A stretch of 64,000 bases of DNA from Daucus carota subsp. sativus (taxonomy: Eukaryota; Streptophyta; Magnoliopsida; Apiales; Apiaceae). Each line of letters begins with the position of its first letter. Position 1 is the first letter of the stretch. A program made the translations under genes and the position numbers. Below the pieces are notes generated by a model. That model did not search any database, was not told where the DNA came from, and saw nothing but the letters and a program-made list of their open reading frames with translations. Location of the stretch: assembly GCF_001625215.2 (NCBI RefSeq), contig NC_030384.2:25904527-25968526 (forward strand). The letters are read 5' to 3'. Below, in pieces: positions 23,456 to 35,389 of this stretch.

Positions 23456-25527
23456 ATTTTAAATTAAGAAGAGATGAAAAATTATTATTATTCTAATGAC
23501 TCCTTAAAATTCTAAGATTTCCCTCTCTTTTACCTCTTTTAAAGAGTATTTAGATGTTGTTAACTTATTATTATTAATATAATATTCTTTTAAAGTGAAT
23601 AGAATAGGAGAAATACAAATTCTATTCACTTTTCTCCACTTCTATCTTCGATTCTCCGCTTAAATAATAATAAAATATAAACAGAGGGCATATATAAAGA
23701 AAAATGTTGAAATTATCAAAATATTTAATATTCTAGCGAGATAGGATTTATATATCATAATATTGTTTTTAAAAGGATAAGTAGTCTATGGGAAATGCTC
23801 TTTGCCTCCAAATGCTTTGTTACTTGTTAAAAACAACAAATGAAAAATTCGGGGTGTCGAGGTTACATGCAGCTTTGCAGAATTTCAGAATCTCAGAGAA
23901 CGTCGTTCAATATTTCTGGATCTGATCTCATTGCGGTACTAAATTTTGAACACAATTATCATAAATGTTCTTAAAATTAAAAGAACTATTATTAATTCCT
24001 GAATAATGTACGAGCATTATTGAAGTCGTCCTTAATATTTTATATTACAATTTATAGAATAATATCCACGTGAATTAGACTATACGCCCTGTTGTCCTCG
24101 AAATAAAAATATCAACCCTGTCCGGCATCATGATTATCCACCAAAATATAGCATGAGAGCAGTTATGGTTATGAAATTTGATGAATTTACTTTATTAATT
24201 TGATGAATTTACCTTTTTTATTAATTTGATGAATTTGTTAATGAATTGCAAATATTCTTCTATATGCCATACTTCCTCCATTTTTTATATAATTCTTTAA
24301 ACTTTTACAGACATTATTATATTTTTGACCGGAAATTGATTTTTTTTTCCGAATAGATATATAAATAATATAGTAATTCAAAAAAAAAGTCAAAACATAA
24401 TATTTTAAACTAAAAAAATACACAAATATGAGAAAACTGATAGGGAGCATATCATAATCACGTAATTTCCGGGAAATATAAAAACGCTGTATGCATGTTC
24501 CTTCCCGTGCATAACAAAGCGTCACAACACAATTTGCGTGTCTAAACACTTGCAGATCGATTTTCACATGTATGTGAGATGATGGTCTCTATAAAAACGT
24601 ATCCACTAGTAATTACTTGATTCAATATTTAAATGAGGGAATTTATCAAGAAAATTATGTTTTCTTAAAATTTTAATAATTTTACTGTCTTTCAAAAATA
24701 TTTATAAAAATATTGTATGTAATTAAAAGTAACTACATAAAATAAATTTAATACGATTGGTAACCAAATGCTATTTAAAGCAATTTATTTGTAAAACGAT
24801 TTGAAATTGCTTTTGATTGCATTGTACGTTGATTTTTTGCTTAACATAGTAAATTTGCAAAAATAAATAAAAAGAAATATTTTAATCCTCTTAAAAAATA
24901 AAAAAAATTCAAAAAAATAAAAAGTTAGTATATTTTAAAAAATACCCCTTAAATTAAATTTTTTAATTAATAACGATGTTATATAGAAATATAGGAAACC
25001 AACATTACTAAGAACTAGAATAGCCTAAATACCGTGACTCTTGAAAAAAATCAACTCCTACTTGCATCTGCTATTACCCCGTTTGTGTAAATAATCAAAA
25101 CATTTATAGTAGCTTTTCTCTCTCATCTTCCACTTCACTTCTACATCACTTTTTTAATTTTTAAGCATCTTTAATTTTAATCGTCTTTAATTTTAAGCAT
25201 TTAAGGTCACCCAAACCGCTCATATCACAAAGAAGATAAAGATAAAAGGATAGGTAAAATTCTATCCAATTTTTATAATTATATGTAGTATTATTTTCAT
25301 AATTATATGTTTATGTACCTTTATAATTCTATCCATCATCGATAAGTTGTAATATGAGTGTAGATAAACAATGAAATCGGTTAAGTGGATAGTTTAAATT
25401 ATCTAAACTAACTTCGGTTAAGTGGATAGTTTAAATTATCTAAACTAACTCGTTGATAAAGCCTAATTATAAATACAAATTTTATATATTTTCCTAATTA
25501 TTTATCCTCTTCCTATTAATAATATAC
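23456..25527. other. AT-rich intergenic DNA
   Basis: No gene supported. Contains the motif family GATGAATTTAC..TTTATTAATTTGATGAATTT near 24180-24237 and a 37-bp tandem duplication at 25377-25450. Confidence 0.4.
25377..25450. repeat. 37-bp tandem duplication
   Basis: Two exact copies, 25377-25413 and 25414-25450, start TCGGTTAAGTGGATAG and end TCTAAACTAACT. Confidence 0.9.
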
Positions 25528-25577
25528 TAGCGGACGGTTATAATATTTGCTATTTTATCGTATATATTTTAGCTTAA

Positions 25578-27680
25578 GCTAATATTATTGTGAGAATAAT
25601 ATTATGATAGAATAATATGATTGAATAAATTTTTTATTCAACAGATGATAAATTCTTAATATATAATTAATTTCGTCAAATGCCTAATTAAAAATTAAGT
25701 CGAACATATATATTTTACTGAGAATGTTAAAATATGATTTTTTTATTATAATTTAAGGAGATCTATAAAATCAGATATAAATCAACCAATCAATCTTTTA
25801 ATATTTCATTATTGATAATTAATAATATAGTATGGAACATATTAAGTTATAAAAGACGCGTAAAATCAAATACCAACCCATCATACTAACCTAAATGTTT
25901 TGGTTTAATAGATAATAAAAAATATATCATAACATGTTAAAATTTTGTGGGTCGAATACCAACCGACTCACCGAACTCGACTAACCCGACCGACTAACTG
26001 AACTTTTAATAGTATAATAGTATATTATAGATTTACAATATTATTTTTAATGTGAGTCAATTAGTGTATTTAAAAATAATGTTAATTTTTTTGGTTGAAA
26101 AAATCACAGGTTATTTATTAATAATTATATGTAATAATATTATATTTTTATATATGTAGCTCGTGTTAATTGTAAAATATCCGTTTTTTAGTTAGAAAAT
26201 ATAAAAAGGATAATGTGTTTTAGTTAAAAAGGTAAGTTATTTTAAATGATGGAGTTTTTTTAGTTGGAAAATATAAAAAAGATAACATATTTTAATTAAA
26301 AAGAATAACTGATATATAGATAGGTCTAAGACCAAACTTTCAATGTTTCGGTTTTAATAGTATAATATAGATATAGATGTATAATATCATTTTTATATCA
26401 ATGTTGCAGGTGTTACTTTTGGAAAATCAATTTTTTAGTTAGGATTTTGAAAAAGATAATGTGTTTTAGTTAAAAAGAGTAGTTGCTATGTTGCCCAATA
26501 TTATTTTTGGAAAATTGAGTTTTTTTAGTTAAAACATAGAAAAAAAAAGATAATAGATTTAGTTAAAAAGATAATTGATTGTATAAGTAGGCCCATAATT
26601 TGGCCCAAGTACCGACAGACCGTCAAAACTTTTAATATTTCGGCTTTAATAGTATAATAATGAACTAATATTATTGTGAGAATAAAATTATAATAGAATA
26701 ATATGATTAAATAAATTTTTTATTTAACAGCTGATAAATTCTTAATAGTTAATTCCGTCAAATGGCTGATTAAAAATTAGGTCGAACATATATATTTTAC
26801 TGAGAATGTTAAAATACTTTTTTTTTCATCTTATAATTTAAGGAGATCTATAAAATAAGATATTAATCAACCAATCAAATTTTTAATATTTCGTTATTGA
26901 TAATTAATGATATAGTATGGAACATATTATAAGTAAAAAGAGACGTGTATACCAAATACCGACCCATCATACTGACCTAATTTTTAATGTTTTGGTTTAA
27001 TAGATAATTAAAAATATATTATAACATGTTATAAGTTAAAGAGGTTTGTGGCTCGAATACCAACGGGCTCATCGAACTCGACTGACCGAACGAGTAACTG
27101 AACTTTTCATGTTTCAGATTTAACAATATAATAATATACTAGCCTTAAACCCGTGCAAAGCACGGGCGGCTCTATAATTTAAAACTAATTATTAATTATT
27201 ATATAATATTAATATATATATTAATAATAGTAAATTTACTTATTTTATTTTTTAACTAATTATAAATTATATTTAAAAGAATAATGGTGGAGTTTTTATC
27301 TTGTAGTATATCAAACTTATTAGAGATGTAAGCCTATGAGAACTCTACGTGTAGCAGACTTTTAGTTATAAGGTGAATCGCTAAACCAACATGAGCAAAC
27401 CAAAATTTTGTACGACGACAAATTATACTTATTTTGTCTTATTATAGTATAGTATATAGTATAGTATAGATTATAGATTTATAATATTACTTTTAAAGTG
27501 AGTCCATTGGAGTATTTAAAAATAATGTTAATGTATTTTGGTTGAAAAATATCACAAGTTATTTATTAATAATTATATATAATATATTATAATTTTATAT
27601 ATGTAGCCCGTGTTAATCGTAGAAGATTCGTTTTTTTAGTTAGAATATATAAAAAGTTAAAAAGGTAATTGAGGCCCACT
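25578..27680. repeat. Degenerate segmental tandem duplication, period about 1.08 kb
   Basis: Copy A (about 25578-26245) and copy B (about 26662-27680) share long aligned blocks in the same order: AATATTATTGTGAGAATAA, TCGAACATATATATTTTACT, AATTTAAGGAGATCTATAAA, ATAGTATGGAACATATTA, then ACTCGACT and TTATAGATTTA segments. Copy B is longer because a Helitron is inserted at 27139-27470. No coding potential. The unit resembles repeated internal parts of non-autonomous transposons. Confidence 0.75.
27139..27470 (-). mobile_element. Non-autonomous Helitron, 332 bp
   Basis: Read on the minus strand it starts TCTATACTATACTATATAC and ends with the hairpin CCCGTGCTTTGCACGGG, seven bases, then CTAG. It is inserted between host A and T, as Helitrons require. 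The paralogous copy A (break at 26024/26025) shows the uninterrupted target AGTATA/TTATAGATTTA. No Rep/helicase gene. All boundary features agree. Confidence 0.85.
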
Positions 27681-27684
27681 AATT

Positions 27685-27982
27685 TTGTTTAAAGCCCGCT
27701 AACCATAAAAGTCTGTATAAAAGCCTGCGTACCGACCGACCAAATTTTTAATGTTTGGGCTTTAATATTTTATTATTTTTCTAAGTTTAACTTTAGTTTT
27801 GGTATAGTCAAACAGGTCTTATATTTGTTTTATGTTTTGATCATATACTTGTTTTGTGTTCTGATTTGTTTATATCTTGTTTGAAGCTCACTAATTTTGT
27901 TTGAAGCCCGTTAATTATAAAAGTCCGTATAAAAGCCTGCGTACCGACCGACCAAACTTTTAATGTTGCGACTTTAATAGTA
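27685..27982. repeat. Direct repeat of about 90 bp with GCCTGCGTACCGACCGACCA core
   Basis: The blocks at about 27685-27773 and 27885-27980 share ACTAATTTTGTTTRAAGCCCG, then GTATAAAAGCCTGC and GTACCGACCGACCAAA followed by TTTTAATGTT. They are separated by about 110 bases that are unrelated or diverged. Confidence 0.75.
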
Positions 27983-29213
27983 CTAGCTTATAGCCCGTGC
28001 AAGACACGAGAGCTTTTAATTATTTATAAAATTTTTAAATATATTTTAAATGGTGTGAAAAACTTTACTTTATAAATAATAAATTAAAATTTTCAATTAA
28101 ATATAATTTGAAATTATGATTTCTTTGGAAGTTAGAATTGTTGTAAAAATATATAATTTTTACATGTTTTTATTATAATTTAGAATTTTATCTTAAATTT
28201 TAGTTGAATCGAATCCAAAATATTAGTTTCCCATGATTTAACAGTTATGAGTAACTTGATCTAGCATATTTGTCTTTAATAATAAAAATATTTAATAGCA
28301 TGATGTACTGCATATTTGTATATAATTTTTTGTATTTTCGTTTAATATATTACTTACATTGTTCTTGTTGTTACTTGTATTGTTCTTGACGTAGCCTGTA
28401 CCGTTCTCTACGTCGCTTGTTAAGTTAAATTCTCCATTTTTCATTCGTATTATTTGATTCGTAATGCAAATTCATGGTGTAATCTACGAAAAATTGAATA
28501 AATCAATTAAATTTAGACAAACAAAAAAAATTTATAAAACTGATGCATAACAATTTATCAAATAGTAAAAAGAAAACAGAGACAAGCTATTACCTTTGTG
28601 AGCAACAATTCGATGGAGAAGCTGGGGAAAGATAGAAAAGTTGCAAACTACCAAGTCATTCCTTTTCTCGTATGTATCATACCAAAGTATTAAATTGTTT
28701 TTATCAAATTTTAATGTATTTTGAGTATAATATATGACGCCAACTTCTATTAGATTATATTTATAAATGTATTTTATATTAGAATTATTATAATGTGATT
28801 TTAATATTTTTCTAAAACTTAATATGTTTTTAGATTAAAATTGATAAACATAATTTATTTGTTTTGAATTAATAAAAAAAATCATAAACATGCAATAAGA
28901 AAGTAGAATTTGTTTTGGATTATGAAAAAAAAATTTATTCTTTCCTCACATAAATCCGGCTTATTAATTATAAAATATATTAGATAAAAATAAATTTATG
29001 ACGGTGCGATTTATATGGTTCAATATACGATCCAACGTATGATAAGCTTTTGGACCATACAACCATGCGACCAAATTAAATATACGATCCAACGTATGAT
29101 AAGCTTTTGGACCATACAACCATGCGACCAAATTATCTCCCTTACGCTTATTATATATAAGTATATAATATAATAAGAGTCATCAGTCATGTACCGTAAG
29201 TAAGTTGTATAAG
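27983..29213 (-). mobile_element. Helitron-like element copy 1
   Basis: The plus strand starts CTAGCTTATAGCCCGTGCAA, the reverse complement of a Helitron 3' end with a decayed hairpin. Its body aligns with 30816-32122. Near the right side is CTTACGCTTATTATATATAA, shared with two other copies. Common sequence with copy 2 continues to GTTGACTGT at about 29221, so the exact 5' end is unresolved. No coding capacity. Confidence 0.5.
29024..29135. repeat. 57-bp tandem duplication in Helitron-like copy 1
   Basis: Two copies (29024-29080, 29081-29135) contain TATACGATCCAACGTATGAT and GGACCATACAACCATGCGAC. The related sequence at 35167-35220 is present once, so the duplication happened in this copy. 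Confidence 0.85.
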
Positions 29214-29339
29214 TTGACTGTCAAGTTCATCAGAAGAGTCTGAGTGTATAACGTGTACGTGTATGAGTTTGTGGATTATAGGATTCTTCGGTCCATAAAC
29301 ACTTGAATATCAAAGTAAATATATATCTAACACCCACTA

Positions 29340-29845
29340 GGTTTAATATATTTCTGTTATTAATATGTAATAATGTATTATTCAATTAATTTTAAAGCAG
29401 ATTTTTCATCTTTCGTATATCTTCATATGTATGAAAAATGATATTTGTTGTGTAAAATTTAGCTTTTATAATTTATTATCTATTTATAAATATTTTTTTG
29501 TTATTAATATGTGATAATGTATTATTCAATTAATTTTAAATCAGATTTTTCATATTTCGTATATTTTCATATGTATGAAAAAAGATTTTTTTCGTATAAC
29601 ACATTAGAGTTAAAAGGGTTATATGAAGATTCTTATTAAAAAAAATATCCGAAATCGTATATTTATAATTTTATTTTTAACATCATTATAATTTTCATAT
29701 TTCGTATGTATGAAAAAAGATATTTGTCGTATAACACATTAGAGTTAAAAGAATTATATGAAGGCTCTTATTAAAAATTAGATATTCAAAATCGGATATT
29801 TGTAATTTTATTTTTAACATCATTATAATTTTTTTATGAAATAAT
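29340..29845. repeat. AT-rich degenerate tandem repeats
   Basis: One pair has a period of about 154 bases (GTTATTAATATGTRATAATG at 29356 and 29510). A second pair has a period of about 135 bases (ATGTATGAAAAA followed by CGTATAACACATTAGAG, at 29571 and 29706). No coding potential. Confidence 0.7.
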
Positions 29846-30111
29846 ATATGATAATATATTGTCATGAGTGTTTTTAATATATTAAACTGTTTAACAATAT
29901 AACAGTAATAGACTTTCCTCACTATAGAGTTCTAGTTCTAAAGGAGAGTATCAAACGAGTACTAAACCAAAATTTTTGACGATTACATTATAGATTCTCC
30001 AAGTTCCTGGCCTCCTGTGATTACCCCTTGTCGCATCACCAGAATATCCGAAACAGGGATAATCGAGAATGTTAAAGAACTGATTTCCTCAGTCATTCAA
30101 TTCCGTTTTGT

Positions 30112-30338
30112 GATTTCGAAGTGTACATCTTCTATGTTGTTCCAATGATGCATACTTGAATTAATTATGTTTGTTTAAAATTCAATAAAATCTTAGAGTA
30201 TTTAATTATGTTTGTTTAAAATTCAATAAAATCTTTGAATATTCAATTGAGATTTTACACCCATTAGACTAGATATTAATAGAAATATTATTGGAGTGAG
30301 TTTTTATGAGCAAATATTCTTACAAGTAATCTTGATAC
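30112..30338. repeat. Segment duplicated at 34922-35150
   Basis: Starts GATTTCGAAGTGTACATC and runs through TTACACCCATTAGACTAGAT to GAGCAAATATTCTTACAAG. The second copy at 34922 abuts the truncated CACTA element. The copies differ at only a few bases over about 220. Two inner ATTATGTTTGTTTAAAATTC units form a smaller tandem repeat. Confidence 0.85.
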
Positions 30339-30341
30339 TTA

Positions 30342-30793
30342 GGGGTCGTTTGGTTGGGTGGTATCAGGAATCAGGTATGTGTATGAAATCAATTAAACCC
30401 ATACCTGGTGTTTGTTTGGAATTTTTTTATTCTCAATACCATACCTGAAACCTCATGTTATGAGTTTTTGAAACCCAATTGGAGGGGTATGTATGAGATG
30501 GTGGCATGGGTTTCATTGTTAATGTTGTTCTTTTATTCTTTTGAAAAAATATTAATAATAAAAAAGATATTTATATATACAAATAAATGTTATTAATAAT
30601 AAGAAAAATATTTATAATTTTTTTCTAATAAAATAATTTAATTTAGTTAATAACATAATACTATTTAATATTAAACAGATTCATTCAAACACTCAACCAA
30701 ATACATGATATCAGAAATGATACCTTAACCCCATACCACCCTAACCCGATTGCTCATTCCAAACCCACACCGCTCCACGAACCAAACGTCTCC
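30342..30793. mobile_element. Tourist-like (PIF/Harbinger) MITE
   Basis: The left end GGGGTCGTTTGGTTGGG faces the right end CGAACCAAACGTCTCC, with TTA on both sides (30339-30341 and 30794-30796), the PIF/Harbinger target. 452 bp, with no transposase. The duplicated flank at 35150 lacks it. Confidence 0.8.
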
Positions 30794-30815
30794 TTAATGA
30801 TCAAAATTAAACACT

Positions 30816-32122
30816 ACTAACCTATAGCCTGTGCAATGCACGACATTTTTTTAATTATTTTTATAAAATTTTATTCTTAATATATTTAAAATGATAAAAA
30901 AAATTATTTACCAATAATAAATCATAATTTTAAATTAAATAAAATAGGAAGTTATATTATTTTTAAGGCAGAACTACTTGTGCACTACTTGTGCAGTACT
31001 AACCACATGTGTCGTCTTTTTGGTCACGTCTTAATTTTGACTTTTGCCATCGTGCTTGTTTAGTAGCATTGTTATATTGTTTGCAACATCATTTACTATG
31101 ATCAACTCTTTGTTAATCTTTTATATATTTTTGAAATATATTTCATGAAATCGTATGCTCATTTTTATCCGTCTGATATATTCATATGTCGATATTAACA
31201 AAATTTTAAAAAATGATTTTTAGAAAAATGAGAGACGAAATTAGTGAGCCTGATGTAGAGTGATTTATGTTCAAGATCTTGGCCAGTTTTAAATTTGAAA
31301 GATTTTGTTGTTGTCCCAGATGTTGAAGATTCTGCTATGTATAATATTTTTGGTTAATTTGCATTTGTATGCGAGAATTTTGTATGTAATATCAACTTCT
31401 ATTACGACAATTTCATGTTTTTCCTTTAATTTTTTTGTTGATATGTATTTGTGTAGCAGAGTTCCATACATGTGACGTCAACTTCTATCAGATTATATTT
31501 ATAAATGTATTTTATATTAGAAATATGATACCTAATGTGATTTTTTTATTTTTCTTAAAATTTATATGGTTCTAGAATTAGAATCGGGAAACATAATTTG
31601 TTTAGAATTAAGGAAAAAAAATCATAAACATGCGAGAAGAAGGTAGAATTTGTTTTGGATCAAGAAAAGATTTTTGTGTTCGTTCCTCAGATAAATTCGG
31701 CTTATTAATTTTAATATTGGGCATAATATTATTTTTGTTTAATATGTTGTTTAAGAAAATATATTAGAGAAAAATAATTTTGTGACGTACGGTGCGAATT
31801 ATATGCTTCTGCAATTAAAACTTGTAGAAAATATTTATTTTGGATTAAAAAATCATAAACATCTGAAAGGTAGACTTTGTTTTAGATTAAGAAAAGGAAT
31901 CATGAGTATGCAACTAGAAATTAGTTGCCTTAGAGAACATAATTTTGTTCTAATATACCGGTGCTTATTTGTTCTGTATACAATCCAACGGATAATAATT
32001 TTTTGAGAGTAAGAAGATCGCAACCATGGAACCAAATTATATCTCTTACGCTTATTATGTATAAGTATATAATATAATAAGAGTCATCAGTCATGTACCG
32101 TAAGTAAGTTGCATAAGTTGAC
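30816..32122 (-). mobile_element. Helitron-like element copy 2 (decayed)
   Basis: Starts CTAACCTATAGCCTGTGCAA, related to copy 1's terminal CTAGCTTATAGCCCGTGCAA with base changes. The following AT-rich body and the right part (CTTACGCTTATTATGTATAA to AAGTTGACTGT) align with copy 1. It ends where an LTR-like sequence begins at about 32123. Confidence 0.5.
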
Positions 32123-33032
32123 TGTTGTTAACGGAGAAAACTGGTTGGTTAACAAAGATGAGGTTCGCGGCGTGGATCAAGATTCTTGTTGGCGAGAATG
32201 TAGGAAGCGGTTGGTTGTTTGTTATGGATGCGACTGCAATTGTAAGCAAAGGGTTCGAGATTGCTAAGTGGAATAGCTCTCAAGAATGATCGATGCCTAC
32301 AATCTGCCTATGTATCCCTATTTATAGGGGATCAAGCCGGCACGTAGTTCTTTCTCGTAAGAGACCCATGTGGGCTGGGCCTCCCCTTCTAGAATCTTCC
32401 TCCCGAAAGGGGCCTAATACGATGAGGTCTAGTCTTGGGCCTTGTAGACTCTCGAGCACCCAATACTTACCCCAAATGCATGGACACTACTCTACTCCCC
32501 GATAGGGACAACCCGCCAGACTACAGAGATAGAGCCTTTCAGGACGCGTCTTCTCTTAAACCTCTACCTCCCAAGGAGGACAACTCCTCAGACTACAAGG
32601 TAGGGCCTTTGATGACTCAACAGTAGGATTTACTTATGCTTAAGGGCGTCCCCCTAAACAAGAAGCATCTCCTTCTGCTCTTCTAAATTACTGTGAACCA
32701 AACTGTCCTCGGCAAGGTGGTGCGCCCAGAAGATAGGGCGCGCCCTATCTTTTGACAGGGTCACTTCGAAGTCGTGTTGATCTTGTTTCTCCTGGCCCAA
32801 ATAGGTCTTCTTCTGTGGACCCGGCCCATTTAGTTAATCTTCATAATTTTGCACCCTGAGTGGTCTCTTCTGACTAACATGACTAGTTTGGGCTTGGTCC
32901 AATCTTGAAGCTGTTAGCCCAACCTAATCTTCTTTCATGGGTCTGGCCAATGAAGTCGGTCTTCATATAAATCATTTCCTTATAAAGCTGAGATGTGTCT
33001 TCTCCCTCCAATCAGGGCGCGTCCTCATGGAG
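32123..33032 (+). mobile_element. LTR-like sequence, probable partial or solo LTR
   Basis: Homology to Helitron-like copy 1 stops exactly at a TGTTGTTAACGG start, followed by about 900 bases of distinctly GC-richer DNA. It includes a TATA-like CCCTATTTATAGGGG at about 32318 and later C-rich segments, as in a retrotransposon LTR. The right end is interrupted by the CACTA terminus at 33033, so no matching end or target duplication is visible. No gag or pol coding sequence. Confidence 0.4.
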
Positions 33033-34921
33033 CACTACAGGAAAAAAGGCTAAAAGCGACCAAATAAAAGCGACCACAAATAAAAGCCACCGAAAGAGGT
33101 AGCTTTTAACATAAGTTCAAACTTTCATTTTCTGACTAATAAAAGCGACCGTTAACGGTGGCTTTTAATGGCGGTCACTTTTGTTTGGTGGCTTTTGCAT
33201 GTGGTGGCTTTTATTTGGTCGCTTTTGAGTTCAAAAGCGACCAACAGTGTGCTGCGGTCGCTTTTATTTTTTTAATGTACAGGGCGGGAAAATTCCCGCG
33301 GTGGGATGTGGAAAATTTGAAACAAAAGCGACCGCAGAACATTGTTGGTCGCTTTTGTACAAAAGCGACCGCGTCTGTTGCGGTCGCTTTTGTTTAAAAG
33401 CGACCACCTATGTTGCGGTCGCTTTTGTTCAAAATATTTCTTATCCACACCCGTGGGTTTGTGGCCACTTCTTTTCTCATCATCTCTCCCACATATTCCA
33501 CCATTTTCTCTCCTTCCTTCAAGCTCACCCATCTACTAATTTCAAAACAAGTGAGTATCATTTCTCATAATTTATGATTTATTTTTTGTATAATTGATAA
33601 TTACATTATTATGTTAAAATGACATGCTAATTATTAGTTCCTATCAAATTTATTATATGTTTCTTGTATAATTGTAAATGGCATGCTAAATTTTTGTTGT
33701 TATCTACTAATTTCAAAGTAAGTAAGACATTTCTCATAGGTAATTTTCCTAAATTCTTCTTTATTACTTGTATAATTGAAAAATAGATAATTATGTTAAA
33801 ATGACATGCTAAATGTAAATTGCTAATTTTTCAAGAAGAAATTGTTTATAGATATGAAATATTTAAAATGTTAACAACAATCATTTTGAATAACATTTAT
33901 TGAAAATAAGTAACAATAATAATATATATTTAATAATTATTGTTTATTTATTGTATATTTGGTGATTTTATTTAGATGTGTATGTGTAGATTAATAATTG
34001 ATAATTTATTAGAATATTTGGACACCTTGTAGATGACTTCCGATCGTAGTTGGATGAATCGTCGGTTTGATGCGAGTAAGAGAATAACGGATGAATATAA
34101 AATTGGTGTTGAAAATTTCATCAAATTTGCTAGTGCACGAATGGATGATTCAAAGGGGAGGATAAGATGTCCATGTAACGAATGTGGAAATTATTATCTC
34201 AAGTTTCCCGATAATGTGACATTGGATTTGTATCGGCACAGTATTATGCTGGGATATACAATATGGTACTATCACGGGGAGAGTGATAAGTCACGGGTTG
34301 ACATCGGAACAAGTTCTAGGAATGTTGGTTGCACGGATGATGATTTTTATGATGCACGTGAAATGCTTGGAGATTTTGCGGAGGCAACAAGACAATTCGA
34401 GAATGATGAAGAAGAACTGAATGCAACTGCAAATAACTTTTATAATATGCTAGACAGTGCTTCTGAACCAATTTATCCTGATAATACAAGATTTACAACA
34501 TTATCATTTGTGAACAACCTACTCCAATTCAAACATAAGCATGGTTGTAGTAACAAGGGTTTTGACGAGTTGCTTGCACTCATTGGATCCGTGTTGCCAA
34601 ATGGTCACAAGTTGCCCATGAAATACTACGATGTGAAGAAATTGGTAAGTGGGTTGAACATGGGCTACCAAAAGATTGATGCTTTTGTAAATGATTGCAT
34701 GTTGTTTTACAAAGAGGATAGTGAGAAGATATATTGTGACATATGTAATGAAAATCGATACAAGCCTCAAAAGGATCAAAAGAAAAGGATGATCCCAAGA
34801 AAAATCTTGAGATACTTTCCTCTTGCATTGAGACTACAAAGATTATTCATGTCCGACAAGACTGCAAAGTGTATGACGTGGCACCATGATAGAGTTACAG
34901 TTGAAGGTCAAGTAAGTCACC
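33033..34921 (+). mobile_element. Truncated CACTA (En/Spm) transposon, 5' part
   Basis: Starts with the terminal repeat CACTACAGGAAAAAAGGC. The next 400 bases carry many subterminal copies, in both orientations, of AAAAGCGACC/GGTCGCTTTT, which pair as hairpins and would bind the element's TNPA-like protein. An AT-rich leader follows, then a transposase gene fragment from 34033. No CCTGTAGTG right end is present before 36 kb; the element stops at the duplicated segment beginning at 34922. Confidence 0.9.
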
Positions 34922-34971
34922 ATGATTTCGAAGTGTACATCTTCTATGTTGTTCCAATGATGCATACTTGA
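34033..34971 (+). pseudogene. CACTA transposase fragment (transposase-associated domain plus start of TNP2)
   Basis: The open frame starts at an ATG and reads 312 residues, but only the first ~297 are transposase. The N-terminus RSWMNRRFDASKRITDEYK to about residue 80 fits the transposase-associated domain, with the CPCNECGNYY cysteine cluster. Downstream, LPMKYYDVKKLVSGLNMGYQ, KIDAFVNDCMLFYKE, and ILRYFPLALRLQRLFMSDKT match the start of TNP2. The homology ends at about 34921. The last residues are read through the unrelated duplicated segment, so the catalytic DDE part is missing and the gene cannot make an active enzyme. Confidence 0.88.
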
Positions 34972-35260
34972 ATTAATTATGTTTGTTTAAAATTCAATAA
35001 AATCTCAGAGTATTTAATTATGATTGTTTAAAATTCAATAAAATCTTGGAATATTCAATTGAGATTTTACACCCATTAGACTAGATATTAATAGAAATAT
35101 TATTGGAGTGAGTTTTTATGAGCAAATATTTTTACAAGTAATATCATTGGTTGCATTATTTGTTCAATATACGATTCAACGAATGATAAGCTTTTGGACC
35201 GTACAACAATGCGACCAAATTATCTCCCTTACGCTTATTATATATAAGTATATAAAGTAT
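34922..35260. repeat. Rearranged segment: copy of 30112-30338 joined to a Helitron-like right end
   Basis: 34922-35150 repeats 30112-30338. It then passes directly into TTCAATATACGATTCAACG and CTTACGCTTATTATATATAA, the right-hand part of Helitron-like copies 1 and 2. The Tourist element and most of the Helitron-like body present at the other locus are absent here. Confidence 0.75.
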
Positions 35261-35389
35261 ATAATAGTCGATATATATATCATAATAATGCGGCTATAAA
35301 TTTATTCAACTTTCTAATAATCTTATTATACGTTACTACGACCAATCTTCAATTGTTTAAATTAAATTTCAAAACATGTTAAAAGAAAA

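Noticed and set aside
32293-32626. Open frames in the GC-richer part of the LTR-like region
   Set aside because: Short, overlapping, no gag or pol motif; composition effect.
33033-33430. Regularly spaced repeats resembling a CRISPR array
   Set aside because: Repeats are short, in both orientations, unevenly spaced, and sit at a CACTA terminus in a plant genome.
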